Counted from the first letter of the stretch, positions 26,406 through 35,896 are shown. The stretch: 64,000 bases of DNA from Pseudomonadota bacterium (GCA_021795395.1 JAJYPN010000012.1:1-64000), one strand, 5' to 3'. Numbers and translations: made by a program. The notes: generated by a model from the sequence alone, not told the origin.

Positions 26406-27884
26406 TTAATCGGCCACGATAGTCAGACTGAAATGAAAGCCGATTTGTTTCCATGTCCTGCTTTCATCCGTCAATGCCGCTGCTGTAAGCGGATTGGCTT
26501 CCAGCCAGTCCTGCGTGAGTTCGAGACGGGCCTGTTCCCGGTCCAGCGTAAAGCGGCCATGATTCAAATGCACGACATGCCGGCTGCGGCAAAACAATAC
26601 GGCCAGACGCATGATCAGTATCAGCGGCAGCAGGAAACCCGGGATGTCGCCAAGTTTGTCCAGGCTGCCTCGCTGGGCGCGAACCAACATGGCGATATGC
26701 GCTTGGTCTTTTTGCGAAAAACCGGGCATGTCGGCATGCGCCAGGATATAGGCGCCGTGTTTATGATAGCCCGAATGTGCGATCGACAAGCCGATTTCGT
26801 GCAACTGCGCCGCCCATTGCAGATAACACTTCAGTTCCATATCCACTTCGGCTGCGCCGGTCATTTGTCCGAACAGATAACTGCTCATGTCGGCGACGCG
26901 ACGCGCCTGTTTGGCATCGACCTGATAGCGTCGCATGAATTGCTGTACGGTAGCGGCGCGCATGTCGTCATGATGAAAGCGTCCGAACAGATCGTAGAGT
27001 ACCCCTTCGCGCAAGGCTCCGTCGGCAACCGTCATTTCCGTGATGCCGAATTCGGCAAAAATACCGCTCATGACCGCGACACCACCGACAAATACCGGCC
27101 TGCGATCGGCTTTCATGCCGGCCAATTCCAATTTGCCCTGATCCCCGATCAAGATCATTTGTTCGCGTAGCTGCGCCAGCCCGTCGCGGGTGATGCCTTG
27201 TCTGGCCCAGCCGTTTTGCAGCAGCACATCGCTGATGACCCGCGCCGTGCCGCTGGAACCTACCGCTTCCTGCCATTTTCCCGCATACCGGGCGGCGATG
27301 GTCTGGGCTTCGGTGCGGACGGCGATTTCGGCTTGCAGCAGTTTGTTTCTGGTGATCTGTCCATCACCGAAAAACTGCTGCGTAAAATTGACGCACCCGA
27401 CCTGCAGGCTTTCCATCAAGTGAGGGATCATGCCTGTCCCGACTACGCATTCGGTCGAACCGCCGCCGATATCGACGATCAGTCGCGGATGCGTTGCGGT
27501 AGGTAAACTGTGCGTTACTCCGATATAAATCAGCCGCGCTTCTTCACGGCCGGAGATGATTTCTATCGGGTATCCCAGAACCTCTTCGGCCAGCTGCAGA
27601 AACGACGATGCGTTTTCGGCGACGCGCAATGCGCTCGTGCCTACGCATCTCACCGCGCTGCGAGGCAGGCCGCGCAAACGTTCGTTGAAGCGGGCAAGGC
27701 AGGCCAGGGCGCGGTCCTGCGATTCGGCGTCCAGGCGTTTGTCGCTACCTATGCCCGCTGTCAGCCGTATCGGTTCTTTCAGCGCGTCGAGCGGATAAAT
27801 CTGGTTGTCGACGACCCGTGCTACTTGCAGCTTGAAACTATTCGAACCCAGATCTACTGCGGCAAGCGTGTTATATTCATTCAT
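26406..27884 (-). CDS. ppx: Exopolyphosphatase (Ppx/GppA family)
   Basis: A 492-residue protein: N-terminal actin-like ATPase fold with AVDLGSNSFKLQVARV and LIVDIGGGSTECVVG, followed by an HD-type C-terminal domain (QWAAQLHEIGLSIAHSGYHKHGAYI). It hydrolyses polyphosphate from its ends, or pppGpp if it acts as GppA; the two cannot be separated by eye. The kinase gene ppk1 lies 28 kb away at 56088. The gene precedes the cytochrome b gene on the minus strand. Confidence 0.92.
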   Translation of the reverse strand: MNEYNTLAAVDLGSNSFKLQVARVVDNQIYPLDALKEPIRLTAGIGSDKRLDAESQDRALACLARFNERLRGLPRSAVRCVGTSALRVAENASSFLQLAEEVLGYPIEIISGREEARLIYIGVTHSLPTATHPRLIVDIGGGSTECVVGTGMIPHLMESLQVGCVNFTQQFFGDGQITRNKLLQAEIAVRTEAQTIAARYAGKWQEAVGSSGTARVISDVLLQNGWARQGITRDGLAQLREQMILIGDQGKLELAGMKADRRPVFVGGVAVMSGIFAEFGITEMTVADGALREGVLYDLFGRFHHDDMRAATVQQFMRRYQVDAKQARRVADMSSYLFGQMTGAAEVDMELKCYLQWAAQLHEIGLSIAHSGYHKHGAYILAHADMPGFSQKDQAHIAMLVRAQRGSLDKLGDIPGFLLPLILIMRLAVLFCRSRHVVHLNHGRFTLDREQARLELTQDWLEANPLTAAALTDESRTWKQIGFHFSLTIVAD

Positions 27885-28021
27885 CGTTTAAACATATAAG
27901 GCGGAACCGGGTGCTAAAATCGCATATAAATCGAACTCCGTCCAGCCAAAAAATGACAGACCTCAATAAAATGGCGCCTGACCGCATGCAGGTCGGTGAT
28001 TTAGATACGATAATTTCGATG

Positions 28022-28051
28022 TTCGGATTTTTGTCACGGATATGTGATAAT
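28022..28051 (+). promoter_or_regulatory. Probable promoter of the export lipoprotein gene
   Basis: An extended -10 (TG-T-GATAAT, 28043-28051) lies 18 bases after a weak -35 (TTCGGA, 28022-28027), about 50 bases before the ATG at 28102. The 217-base gap to ppx otherwise shows no structure that I can name. Confidence 0.4.
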
Positions 28052-28101
28052 TCTTACATGGCGTATTGATCGGCTCCAATCTGCAACCGGTTGTCTTGAC
28101 T

Positions 28102-29259
28102 ATGAACAAATATCTGATTACGGTTTTAAGCGCGTTGACATTGGCAGGATGCGGGGACATTCCTTCGTCCGGCCCCAGCCGGGCGGCGATATACAATAGC
28201 AATTATAGCGGCAGCGAGGCGATGGTCGCCAAAAGCATAGAGATTGTCGATGTCAATGAAAATGTGATACAACAATTACTCGCCCAAAGAAAACTCCACG
28301 ACTTTTCCGCTACATTGGGGATGGAACCGCCCAAACAGCAATACATAGGCAAGGGAGATACGTTGCAGGTGTCGATCTGGGAAGCGCCGCCGGTGACGCT
28401 ATTCGGTTCCAGCGAGGCCAAAACGCGCAGTCTGCCATCGTCCGCTCACATTACCACGCTACCCGACCAGATGGTCAATCATCAAGGTAAAATCGACGTG
28501 CCATTTGCCGGTGAAATCATGGCTGCGGGCAAGACTCCACAGGAAGTCGAGGCGGAAATCGTCAAGCGGCTGCACAATACCAGCAAGACGCGTGCAATGG
28601 TGCTTATCGCAAACAATGTTTCTTCCAATGTCACGGTGGTCGGCGAAGTAACCAAAAGCATACGCATGCCGGTGACCGCGGCCGGCGAACATTTGCTCGA
28701 TGCGCTGGCCGCAGCTGGCGGGGTTCGGCAACCGGTCGGCAAGGTGACGATACAGCTGACGCGCGGCGACAAGTATTACAGCATGCCGCTGGATAATATA
28801 ATTCGTGATCCCAGGCAAAATATTCCTTTGTTTCCCGGCGATGTCTTGACGGCCTTATATCAACCTTTGAGTTTTAATGCCTTGGGCGCGACCGGCAAAA
28901 GCAAGGAAATCAATTTTGAAACGCAGGGTATCAGTCTGGCGCAAGGTCTGGCGCGTGCCGGCGGTCTGGACGATAATCGCGCCGACGTGAAAGGCGTTTT
29001 CATTTTCCGTTTCGAAGCCGGGAACGCGCTTAAATGGCCAAGCAAACCCATACTTACCACTCCGGAAGGGAAAGTGCCGGTCATTTACCGCTTCGATTTC
29101 AGGGATCCCGCCAGCTTTTTTATTGCTCAATCATTCATCCTGAATAACAGCGATGTCGTTTACGTATCGGACGCCCCGGTGGCGCAACTGCAAAAGTTCT
29201 TTAACCTGGTATTCTCCATCGTCTTTCCGATCTCTACTGCGACGACGATCCGGTTTTAG
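28102..29259 (+). CDS. Wza-like polysaccharide export lipoprotein
   Basis: A 385-residue protein with a lipoprotein signal (LSALTLAGC, lipid cysteine C17), then the poly-export domain (YIGKGDTLQVSIWEAPP; GKIDVPFAGEIMAAGKTPQEVE) and two SLBB-type repeats (VTVVGEVTKSIRMPVTAAGE). The C-terminus has an amphipathic hydrophobic stretch (LVFSIVFPISTATTIRF) that in Wza relatives crosses the outer membrane. It should form the outer-membrane gate for an exported polysaccharide. No glycosyltransferase, Wzc or Wzx/Wzy gene is adjacent; murJ is convergent. Confidence 0.85.
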   Translation: MNKYLITVLSALTLAGCGDIPSSGPSRAAIYNSNYSGSEAMVAKSIEIVDVNENVIQQLLAQRKLHDFSATLGMEPPKQQYIGKGDTLQVSIWEAPPVTLFGSSEAKTRSLPSSAHITTLPDQMVNHQGKIDVPFAGEIMAAGKTPQEVEAEIVKRLHNTSKTRAMVLIANNVSSNVTVVGEVTKSIRMPVTAAGEHLLDALAAAGGVRQPVGKVTIQLTRGDKYYSMPLDNIIRDPRQNIPLFPGDVLTALYQPLSFNALGATGKSKEINFETQGISLAQGLARAGGLDDNRADVKGVFIFRFEAGNALKWPSKPILTTPEGKVPVIYRFDFRDPASFFIAQSFILNNSDVVYVSDAPVAQLQKFFNLVFSIVFPISTATTIRF

Positions 29260-29308
29260 GCTGAGCACACAATGGCCGCGATGCTGCAAGATCGTCTTAT
29301 TTGCCGCG

Positions 29309-29326
29309 GCAACCGGTTATGGTTGC
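29309..29326. other. Hairpin between convergent genes
   Basis: GCAACC-GGTTAT-GGTTGC forms a six-pair perfect stem in the 69-base gap between the export lipoprotein and murJ. There is no T-run on either strand. It may help end transcription, but this is weakly supported. Confidence 0.3.
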
Positions 29327-29328
29327 GA

Positions 29329-30864
29329 TCATGCCACGTGACGGATGAACTGTCGCGGCCGTATGCCCAGCAGCAGTAATACCGCAAAATAGGTCATAGC
29401 GCCGAGACCGACCAGAGCGCTGAGACGCACGATACGGAATACGAAATATGCTTGCAGCCAATCGGCATCGCTACCGGTAGCCCAGGCCAGCAATGTGGCC
29501 ATGACGGCGGTAGCGACGCCGATTTTGATCATGAACGCATACCAGCCGGGTTGCGGCTGGAAAATTTTCTTGCTGCGCAATTTCCATAGCAACAAGCTGG
29601 CGTTCAGGCAAGCCCCCAGACCGATCGCCAGAGCCAGGCCGGCATGTTGCAATTTCCACACGAACAGCAGGTTCATCAGTTGCGTGGCGATCAGGGTGAT
29701 CACAGCGATTTTAACCGGAGTTTTGATATTCTGCCGGGCATAAAATCCCGGAGCGAGTATCTTGATCATGATCAGGCCCAACAAACCCAGACTGTATGCG
29801 ATCAAAGCCTGCCGCGTCATCCACAGGTCGTGGATGCTGAAATGTCCGTACAGAAACAGCGTGCTGATCAGCGGCAGCGCCAGTATCGCCAGTGCAGCGG
29901 CCGCCGGCAACGCCAGCATTAATGTCAGGCGCAGCCCCCAGTCCAGCAATTGCGAATATTGCGCAGGATCGTTGTCGGCGTAATGCCTGGAGAGGCTGGG
30001 CAATAATATCGTGCCCAGCGCGACACCCAGCAGACCGGTAGGGAACTCCATCAGGCGGTCGGCGTAATACAGCCACGATACGCTGCCGGTAGCCAGAAAC
30101 GATGCGAAAATGGTATTGATGAGCAAAGACAGTTGCGCGATCGATACGCCGAACACCGCCGGTCCCATTAGTTTCAACACCCGCCAGACGCCTTCGTCAT
30201 GCCGGTTGAAACGAAACCGTGGCAACAGGCCCAGACGGTGCAGATAAGGCCATTGCAGCGCCAGTTGCAGCAGACCGCCGAGCGCCACTCCCCAGGCCAT
30301 CGCCATTGCCGGCGGATGCATGTACGGCGCCAGCCACAGTGTCGCGGCGATGATGGCCGCATTGTACAGAACCGGAGTGAACGCCGGGATGCTGAACTGG
30401 CTATAGGTATTGAGGATGCCGCCAGATAGCGAAACCAGTGAGATCATTAAAATATACGGAAAGGTGATGCGCAGCATGTGCACCGTGACGTGGAATTTAT
30501 CCGGCATGTCAGCAAAACCCGGCGCGCTGAAATAGATCACCAGCGGCGCCGCGAGCACGCCCAGCAGCGTTATGATGCAAAGCGTGACGAATAGCAGGGT
30601 GGCGACATGATCGACGAGCAGGCGCGTATCTGCGTGGCCGCGCCGGTTTTTATATTCGGTGAGTATCGGCACGAAAGCCTGCGAAAACGCGCCTTCGGCG
30701 AATAAACGTCGCAGCAGGTTGGGAATGCGGGTCGCCACGACGAATGCGTCGGTATAGATGCTGGCGCCGAAGCTGCGCGCGACGATTGCATCGCGGGCAA
30801 AGCCCAGCACCCGCGATATCAGGGTCATGCTGCTGATTTTGGCAAGGGTGCGAAGTAAATTCAT
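29329..30864 (-). CDS. murJ: Lipid II flippase MurJ
   Basis: A 511-residue membrane protein of the MVF/MOP family with about 14 hydrophobic segments. It starts MNLLRTLAKISSMTLISRVLGFARDA and keeps TDAFVVATRIPNLLRRLFAEGAFSQAFVP, the arginine-rich MurJ core. It moves lipid II across the inner membrane for peptidoglycan synthesis. The gene is followed (downstream) by convergent transcription of the export lipoprotein and lies 91 bases after uvrD on the same strand. Confidence 0.94.
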   Translation of the reverse strand: MNLLRTLAKISSMTLISRVLGFARDAIVARSFGASIYTDAFVVATRIPNLLRRLFAEGAFSQAFVPILTEYKNRRGHADTRLLVDHVATLLFVTLCIITLLGVLAAPLVIYFSAPGFADMPDKFHVTVHMLRITFPYILMISLVSLSGGILNTYSQFSIPAFTPVLYNAAIIAATLWLAPYMHPPAMAMAWGVALGGLLQLALQWPYLHRLGLLPRFRFNRHDEGVWRVLKLMGPAVFGVSIAQLSLLINTIFASFLATGSVSWLYYADRLMEFPTGLLGVALGTILLPSLSRHYADNDPAQYSQLLDWGLRLTLMLALPAAAALAILALPLISTLFLYGHFSIHDLWMTRQALIAYSLGLLGLIMIKILAPGFYARQNIKTPVKIAVITLIATQLMNLLFVWKLQHAGLALAIGLGACLNASLLLWKLRSKKIFQPQPGWYAFMIKIGVATAVMATLLAWATGSDADWLQAYFVFRIVRLSALVGLGAMTYFAVLLLLGIRPRQFIRHVA

Positions 30865-30955
30865 GATGCAGTCGGTAGAAGGAGTGGGATATGGTGCGCC
30901 GTGTCGGCGTGACCGGACCGTCTGGCGGACGACAGGATATATATGGCGGCGGGAT

Positions 30956-33091
30956 TCATGCGATTTCGAGTTTGGCGTAAGCCAGCGCCAGCCATTTCAT
31001 ACCGTGCGAGCCGCCGAAATTGATCTGGATGCGCAGATCTTCTCCCCGCCCTTCAAGATTGACGACGACGCCGGTACCGAATTTGGCGTGCCGTACGTTC
31101 ATGCCCATGCGCCAGGGCGTATCGTCCGCTTGCCGGGTCTGCGGCGGCATCGCAACGCTTGCGGCGGCTGGGTATGAGGTATTGATGGGTTTGAGCAATC
31201 CGGTCGGCAATTCGCTTAAAAATCGCGAAGCGATGCCGTAACGGGTCTGTCCGTGCAGCATGCGATTCTGAGCATAGCTGATGTACAGCCGCTGACGGGC
31301 GCGGGTGATCGCGACGTACATCAGGCGGCGTTCTTCTTCGATGCCGTGCTGCTCGGCCACCGATTGCTCGCTCGGAAACAGTCCTTCTTCCAGTCCGCTC
31401 AGGAATACCGTCTGAAATTCCAGCCCTTTGGCCGAATGCACGGTCATCAGTTGCAGGGCATCGTCTCCAGCGCCGGCTTGATGCATGCCGGCTTCGAGCG
31501 CGGCGTGCGCCAGGAAATTCGCCATCATGCCGTCGTTGTCGCCGTTTTCCGTCAGCGCGTCGGGGTCGTTGACGAACACCGCGGCGGCATTGACCAGTTC
31601 GTTCAGGTTGTCGATCCGGTCCTGGCCGTCTTTTTCCGCCTGATAATGCGCCATCAAACCACTGGCCTGTAAAATATGCGCGATCGCCTCCGGCAGGGTC
31701 AGGCCGATGACGGCGTCCTGCATGGCGCGCATGAGCTGGACGAAACCGCTCAGGCCCTTATTGCCGGGGCTGCCGCTGGCGGCTCGCCACAGGCTCGATT
31801 GCGTATTCCCCGCGGTATCGAGAAGCTGTTCCAGCGTACGCGCGCCTATCCCGCGAGTGGGAAAATTGACGATGCGCGTGAAAGCGCTGTCGTCGTCGGC
31901 ATTGGCCAACAGGCGCAAATACGCCAGCGCGTGCTTGACTTCCTGCCGTTCGAAAAAGCGCAAACCGCCGTAAACGCGATAAGGAATCCCGGCGCTGAAC
32001 AAGGCGTGCTCCAGCGCTCGCGACTGCGCATTGGAGCGATACAGCACGGCGATATCGTTCAGCGCCATTCCTTCCCGGTGCAAGAGCTGCGCCTCTTCGC
32101 CGATAAACCGCGCTTCTTCCTGATCGTTATACGCCCTATAAACGCGTATCAATTCGCCGGGACCGGCGGCGGTCCACAGATTTTTCCCCAGCCTCGCCTG
32201 ATTGCGGCTGATCAGCGCGTTGGCGGCATCGAGTATGTTGCCGTGACTGCGATAATTCTGTTCGAGCTTGATCAGGTTGTCGTGCGCATAGTCGCGCTGA
32301 AATTCGTTCATATTGCCGGTATGCGCGCCGCGAAATGCATAAATCGACTGGTCGTCGTCGCCGACCGCCATCAGCGCCGAAGCAGCGCCGGCAAAATGTT
32401 TGAGCCAGCGATATTGCAGGCGGTTGGTATCCTGAAATTCGTCTATCAGCAAATGACGAAACCGGTCCTGATAATGCTGGCGCAAGGAACTGTCCCGGGC
32501 CAGCATTTCATCGCTGCGCAACAGCAATTCGGCAAAATCGACTACGCCCTCGCGTTGGCATTGTTCGTCGTAGGCGGCATAAAATTCGGCGAGACGGCGC
32601 GTATACGGGTCGTAAACCTCGATTTTGTCAGCGCGCTGTCCGGAATCCTTGTTATTGTTGATGAAATTCTGGACTTTTTTGGGCTCGAACTTTTCCGTAT
32701 CGACGTTCATCGATTTGAGCAGCCGTTTAATGGCGGAAAGCTGGTCGGCGCTATCGAGAATCTGGAATAAGCGCGGCAATCCGGCTTCGCGATGATGCGT
32801 ACGCAGCAAGCGGTTCGACAGGCCGTGAAACGTGCCTATCCAGATGCCGCGAGGATCGAGCGGCAGCATGGCGCCGAGGCGGGCCTGCATTTCCCTGGCG
32901 GCTTTATTGGTGAAGGTGACGGCCAGTATACCCGATGGCGATATTTGCCCGGTTTGCAACAGCCATGCGATTCGGGTGGTGAGCACGCGGGTCTTTCCGC
33001 TGCCGGCCCCGGCCAGGATCAGCGCAGATTGATGCGGCAGTGTCACCGCCGCGAGTTGTTCCGGATTTAAGCCGTCGAGGATAGAGGACAT
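30956..33091 (-). CDS. uvrD: DNA helicase II (UvrD/Rep superfamily)
   Basis: A 711-residue SF1A helicase: motif I LILAGAGSGKTRVLTTRI, motif Ia AVTFTNKAAREM, motif II LLIDEFQDTNRLQYRW, motif III VGDDDQSIYAFRGA, motif IV LEQNYRSHGNIL, motif V LMTVHSAKGLEFQTVFL and motif VI RLMYVAITRARQRLYI. The C-terminal tail with VRHAKFGTGVVVNLEGRG is the tudor-like domain of UvrD/PcrA. It unwinds DNA in excision and mismatch repair. Divergent from the rhodanese at 33166. Confidence 0.95.
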   Translation of the reverse strand: MSSILDGLNPEQLAAVTLPHQSALILAGAGSGKTRVLTTRIAWLLQTGQISPSGILAVTFTNKAAREMQARLGAMLPLDPRGIWIGTFHGLSNRLLRTHHREAGLPRLFQILDSADQLSAIKRLLKSMNVDTEKFEPKKVQNFINNNKDSGQRADKIEVYDPYTRRLAEFYAAYDEQCQREGVVDFAELLLRSDEMLARDSSLRQHYQDRFRHLLIDEFQDTNRLQYRWLKHFAGAASALMAVGDDDQSIYAFRGAHTGNMNEFQRDYAHDNLIKLEQNYRSHGNILDAANALISRNQARLGKNLWTAAGPGELIRVYRAYNDQEEARFIGEEAQLLHREGMALNDIAVLYRSNAQSRALEHALFSAGIPYRVYGGLRFFERQEVKHALAYLRLLANADDDSAFTRIVNFPTRGIGARTLEQLLDTAGNTQSSLWRAASGSPGNKGLSGFVQLMRAMQDAVIGLTLPEAIAHILQASGLMAHYQAEKDGQDRIDNLNELVNAAAVFVNDPDALTENGDNDGMMANFLAHAALEAGMHQAGAGDDALQLMTVHSAKGLEFQTVFLSGLEEGLFPSEQSVAEQHGIEEERRLMYVAITRARQRLYISYAQNRMLHGQTRYGIASRFLSELPTGLLKPINTSYPAAASVAMPPQTRQADDTPWRMGMNVRHAKFGTGVVVNLEGRGEDLRIQINFGGSHGMKWLALAYAKLEIA

Positions 33092-33165
33092 GATAGACTT
33101 TCGATAGCGATCGCTCGAGGATATCGCGATTACGCCGATATTCGACAGGTAAAAGGAGAATTATA

Positions 33166-33555
33166 ATGGCTAAACAGCTTGGATGCTTCATTAAAGAAGC
33201 GCGTAGTCATATAGAAGAATGGGACGCGGAAACGGCGCACGAAAAACTCGCCGGCGAACCGGTATTATTGGTGGACGTACGCGAAGCCGACGAATTTGCG
33301 AGCGGGCATATCGCGCAGGCTGTCAACATTCCCAGGGGGGTGCTCGAAGCGGCGGCCGATGTTACGACACCTCATCGGCACCCCATCCTCAGCAAGGCGC
33401 AGGATCGAAATGTGTTGCTCTATTGCCAGTCGGGCGGCCGTTCCGCCATGGCTGCATGGACGCTGCGGCAGATGGGGTTCGGGCACGCCTATTCGCTCGC
33501 TGGCGGTCTGGAATGCTGGCAAGCCGAAGGATTTGACCTGGTGACCGGTTCCTGA
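33166..33555 (+). CDS. Single-domain rhodanese (second copy type)
   Basis: A 129-residue rhodanese with LLVDVREADEFASGHI, VNIPRGVLE and the active loop YCQSGGRSAMAA (catalytic C87, R92). Compared with the copy at 1739 it has an insertion after NIPRG (TTPHRHPILSKAQ). AAAGGAGAA gives a strong ribosome site. It stands alone, divergent from uvrD, so it is probably not tied to the first sulfur group. No signal peptide. Confidence 0.9.
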   Translation: MAKQLGCFIKEARSHIEEWDAETAHEKLAGEPVLLVDVREADEFASGHIAQAVNIPRGVLEAAADVTTPHRHPILSKAQDRNVLLYCQSGGRSAMAAWTLRQMGFGHAYSLAGGLECWQAEGFDLVTGS

Positions 33556-33715
33556 CAGCAGCGAAGCATGCGCGTCTCGGAAAGTTTTCAATCTCATGTC
33601 AGTCCCGACTATGCGCAATGCTATCTGTTTTCAAGACCGGTATCCGCGGCGGTATTTGAAAAGACGCTCAAATGAGGGCGTCATCACTGGCGGCAAATAT
33701 GGCCGATCGAGAGTA

Positions 33716-33724
33716 TGGTATGAT
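33716..33724 (+). promoter_or_regulatory. Extended -10 element before the Tgl-like gene
   Basis: TG-G-TATGAT at 33716-33724 fits an extended -10; no good -35 is visible. It sits 37 bases before the TTG start. The rest of the 205-base gap holds an imperfect hairpin (GACGC/GCGTC, 33663-33682) and no other sign. Confidence 0.3.
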
Positions 33725-33760
33725 GTTTTAAGTTAATGACCGATCCGGCGGAACCGAATT

Positions 33761-34915
33761 TTGACGTTTTCTACCTTGTGGCCTGAGCTGGGATGCGATC
33801 CCGGCGGGATACTGTTATTTGCCGAAACCGCAGCCGAACTGCAAATCATGCAACAGTCGTTCTGTTCCCATCTCGCCGCGCTAGCGCTTGAACCCGCATT
33901 GCAGAAGCAGGTTTATGGTCAGTGTGGCGCGCACTTCGTGTGCGGTTTCGGACTGAATGCAGCGGCCGCGGCAAAAATTACCGTTGGCGATACCTTGCAG
34001 CTGGCGCAGCAGTTCGGCCTCGATAGTCGCCGCCGTGCGGACGATCTGGAACGTGAAATCATTCTGGCGATGTTGCTGGCGCCGACCGCTTTCGTTTTTC
34101 CGGGATACGAAGAATGGGCTGCGGCGGTGCGCATACGCCAAAACATAGTCGTTGCCGGGCGCAATACGGCACTGGCCTTCGATACCGAAGAAGCCGAGCG
34201 GCCGGCCGAATATTGGTCGTATGGTGAAGAAAGCGGATTTGTTGTAAAGCCGGGCAAATCTCTGATCGAGGCCTTGCGGAAGGCGACACAGCCTGAGAAT
34301 CCTGGCGAAATCTACTCCTTTTCCTGTTATCGCGCGACCGAATACGTGATCCTGTTGGGGATGGCGCAGGAACTGGTGACGACCAATCCCGAGCTGTTTG
34401 AGCAATTGCAACAGCAATGGCAGCGGCAGGCGATCATGTCCGGCCGGTTTCATGACGCGTTTTTATATGAATACGGTTCCATGCATGCGCCTTTGCCGCC
34501 GAAATATTATGTGCCTGGAGACCGCTTGTGGTTTCGCAATCCCGACGAATCGTCTTCCGACGTCATCGGCTACGAAGGTTCGTGGGTGCTTTATCTGGGC
34601 GGCGGATTGTTTACCAATTTCTGGAAACGCGACGAGCCCTATACCTTAACGACTAAATGTCTGGAACTGTACCATTGGCGCAATGCTACGTATCTGGATG
34701 CGCAAGGCAAACTGCAAATCGACGAGACGGAAGTCGAAGCGCGTGTCGGGAAAACCTTGAAAGATCCCGATGAACTCGAGCGTATACTGGAAATAATGCT
34801 GCGTTTCAGGGACGAGCAGGGCATATATGAAGAGGGCGGCTGTATCGATACTACACGCGAATATCCTCGATGGGTATGTCCGGCGGGTGCTACGATACGT
34901 TTGCCCGACGGCTAG
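33761..34915 (+). CDS. Tgl-type protein-glutamine gamma-glutamyltransferase-like protein
   Basis: A 384-residue protein; its central part (about 118-290) resembles Bacillus Tgl, the small spore-coat transglutaminase. Shared features are an R-x-NIV stretch (RIRQNIVVAG), a YW pair (150-152) followed by a P-x-K turn, the cysteine site YSFSCYRATEYVILLGMAQ (C189, like FECATA in Tgl), then LWFRNPDESSS (like LYFKNPEFD) and GSWVLYLGGGLF (like GENVILLGEDKYF). The catalytic glutamate of Tgl does not line up simply (S273; E272 is near), so activity is uncertain. About 115 N-terminal and 95 C-terminal residues have no match I know. Start TTG 33761 is chosen with GGCGGA eight bases before. The gene stands alone; no signal peptide. 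Confidence 0.6.
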   Translation: MTFSTLWPELGCDPGGILLFAETAAELQIMQQSFCSHLAALALEPALQKQVYGQCGAHFVCGFGLNAAAAAKITVGDTLQLAQQFGLDSRRRADDLEREIILAMLLAPTAFVFPGYEEWAAAVRIRQNIVVAGRNTALAFDTEEAERPAEYWSYGEESGFVVKPGKSLIEALRKATQPENPGEIYSFSCYRATEYVILLGMAQELVTTNPELFEQLQQQWQRQAIMSGRFHDAFLYEYGSMHAPLPPKYYVPGDRLWFRNPDESSSDVIGYEGSWVLYLGGGLFTNFWKRDEPYTLTTKCLELYHWRNATYLDAQGKLQIDETEVEARVGKTLKDPDELERILEIMLRFRDEQGIYEEGGCIDTTREYPRWVCPAGATIRLPDG

Positions 34916-35015
34916 CCCTCTTCCTGCTTTGCGGACGAGCGCAAGCGAGCGCCTAGTGGTAAAATCGTGTCCTTTGTTTCCATAAAAATTTATTTTCAAG
35001 CCAAAAGGGTTGCGT

Positions 35016-35747
35016 ATGTCCGGACATAGTAAATGGGCGAATATAAAACACAAAAAAGCCGCTACCGATGCGAAACGCGGCAAGATATTCACGCGATTGA
35101 TCAAGGAAATCACCGTTGCGGCGAAGCTGGGCGGAGGCGATGCCGGCACGAATCCGCGGTTGCGGTTGGCGATGGACAAGGCGTACGACGCCAATATGCC
35201 CAAGGATACGGTGGAGCGCGCGATCAAGCGTGGTTGCGGCGATCTGGAAGGAGTGAATTACGAAGAAATCCGCTACGAAGGCTACGGCATCGGCGGCGCT
35301 GCGGTCATGGTCGATTGCATGACCGACAACAAGGTGCGCACTGTCGCCGACGTGCGCCATGCTTTCAGCAAATTCGGCGGCAACATGGGCACCGACGGTT
35401 GCGTGGCGTTTCAGTTTCTGCATTGCGGACAACTGTTGTTTGCGCCGGGCTTGAACGAGGATACGTTAATGGAAGCCGCGCTCGAAGCGGGCGCGGACGA
35501 TATCTTCACGCACGAAGACGGCAGTATCGAAGTGATTACGCCGCCGTATGAATTGCATACGATCAAATCGGCGCTGGAAGCGGCGGGCTTTAAAGCGGAA
35601 TTCGGCGAAGTCGGCATGAAGCCGCAAAATGAAGTCGAGCTTGTCGGCGAAGATGCGATTAAAATGCAAAAATTGCTCGATGCGCTGGAATCGCTTGACG
35701 ACGTGCAGGAAGTCTACACATCGGCGGTATTGAATATGGCGGAATAA
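35016..35747 (+). CDS. yebC: YebC/PmpR-family protein
   Basis: A 243-residue protein starting [20 protein letters not shown], the near-invariant family start, with [14 protein letters not shown] and [20 protein letters not shown] later. Family members act as transcription regulators and, by newer work, help ribosomes through difficult proline stretches. ATG 35016 chosen over the TTG at 35010 because of the conserved start. ruvC, the usual next gene, is absent; a riboflavin group follows. Confidence 0.95.
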   Translation: MSGHSKWANIKHKKAATDAKRGKIFTRLIKEITVAAKLGGGDAGTNPRLRLAMDKAYDANMPKDTVERAIKRGCGDLEGVNYEEIRYEGYGIGGAAVMVDCMTDNKVRTVADVRHAFSKFGGNMGTDGCVAFQFLHCGQLLFAPGLNEDTLMEAALEAGADDIFTHEDGSIEVITPPYELHTIKSALEAAGFKAEFGEVGMKPQNEVELVGEDAIKMQKLLDALESLDDVQEVYTSAVLNMAE

Positions 35748-35768
35748 GGCTGGTTACCGAATCGGGTT

Positions 35769-35877
35769 GCAAGCGGGAACGAGCGCTTGCCGGAACAAGA
35801 TACAAAACGGGTGGTAAAGGAAATACGGATTAACCGTTTTACGAAGTATCGGGCTTGGCAATATCGCGCAAAGCCCG
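35769..35877 (+). promoter_or_regulatory. Structured leader before ribE: three successive hairpins
   Basis: The 149-base gap between yebC and ribE has three perfect seven-pair inverted repeats in a row: GCAAGCG/CGCTTGC (35769-35790), AAAACGG/CCGTTTT (35804-35840) and CGGGCTT/AAGCCCG (35850-35877). The last ends 19 bases before the ribE ATG, close to its ribosome site (AAAAGGA). The core of the FMN riboswitch is not seen. The first hairpin may simply end yebC. A regulatory role is inference. Confidence 0.45.
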
Positions 35878-35896
35878 GTTATAAAAAGGACAGCGT

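Noticed and set aside
35748-35896. FMN riboswitch before ribE
   Set aside because: The conserved core segments of the FMN riboswitch are not present; only unrelated hairpins are seen.
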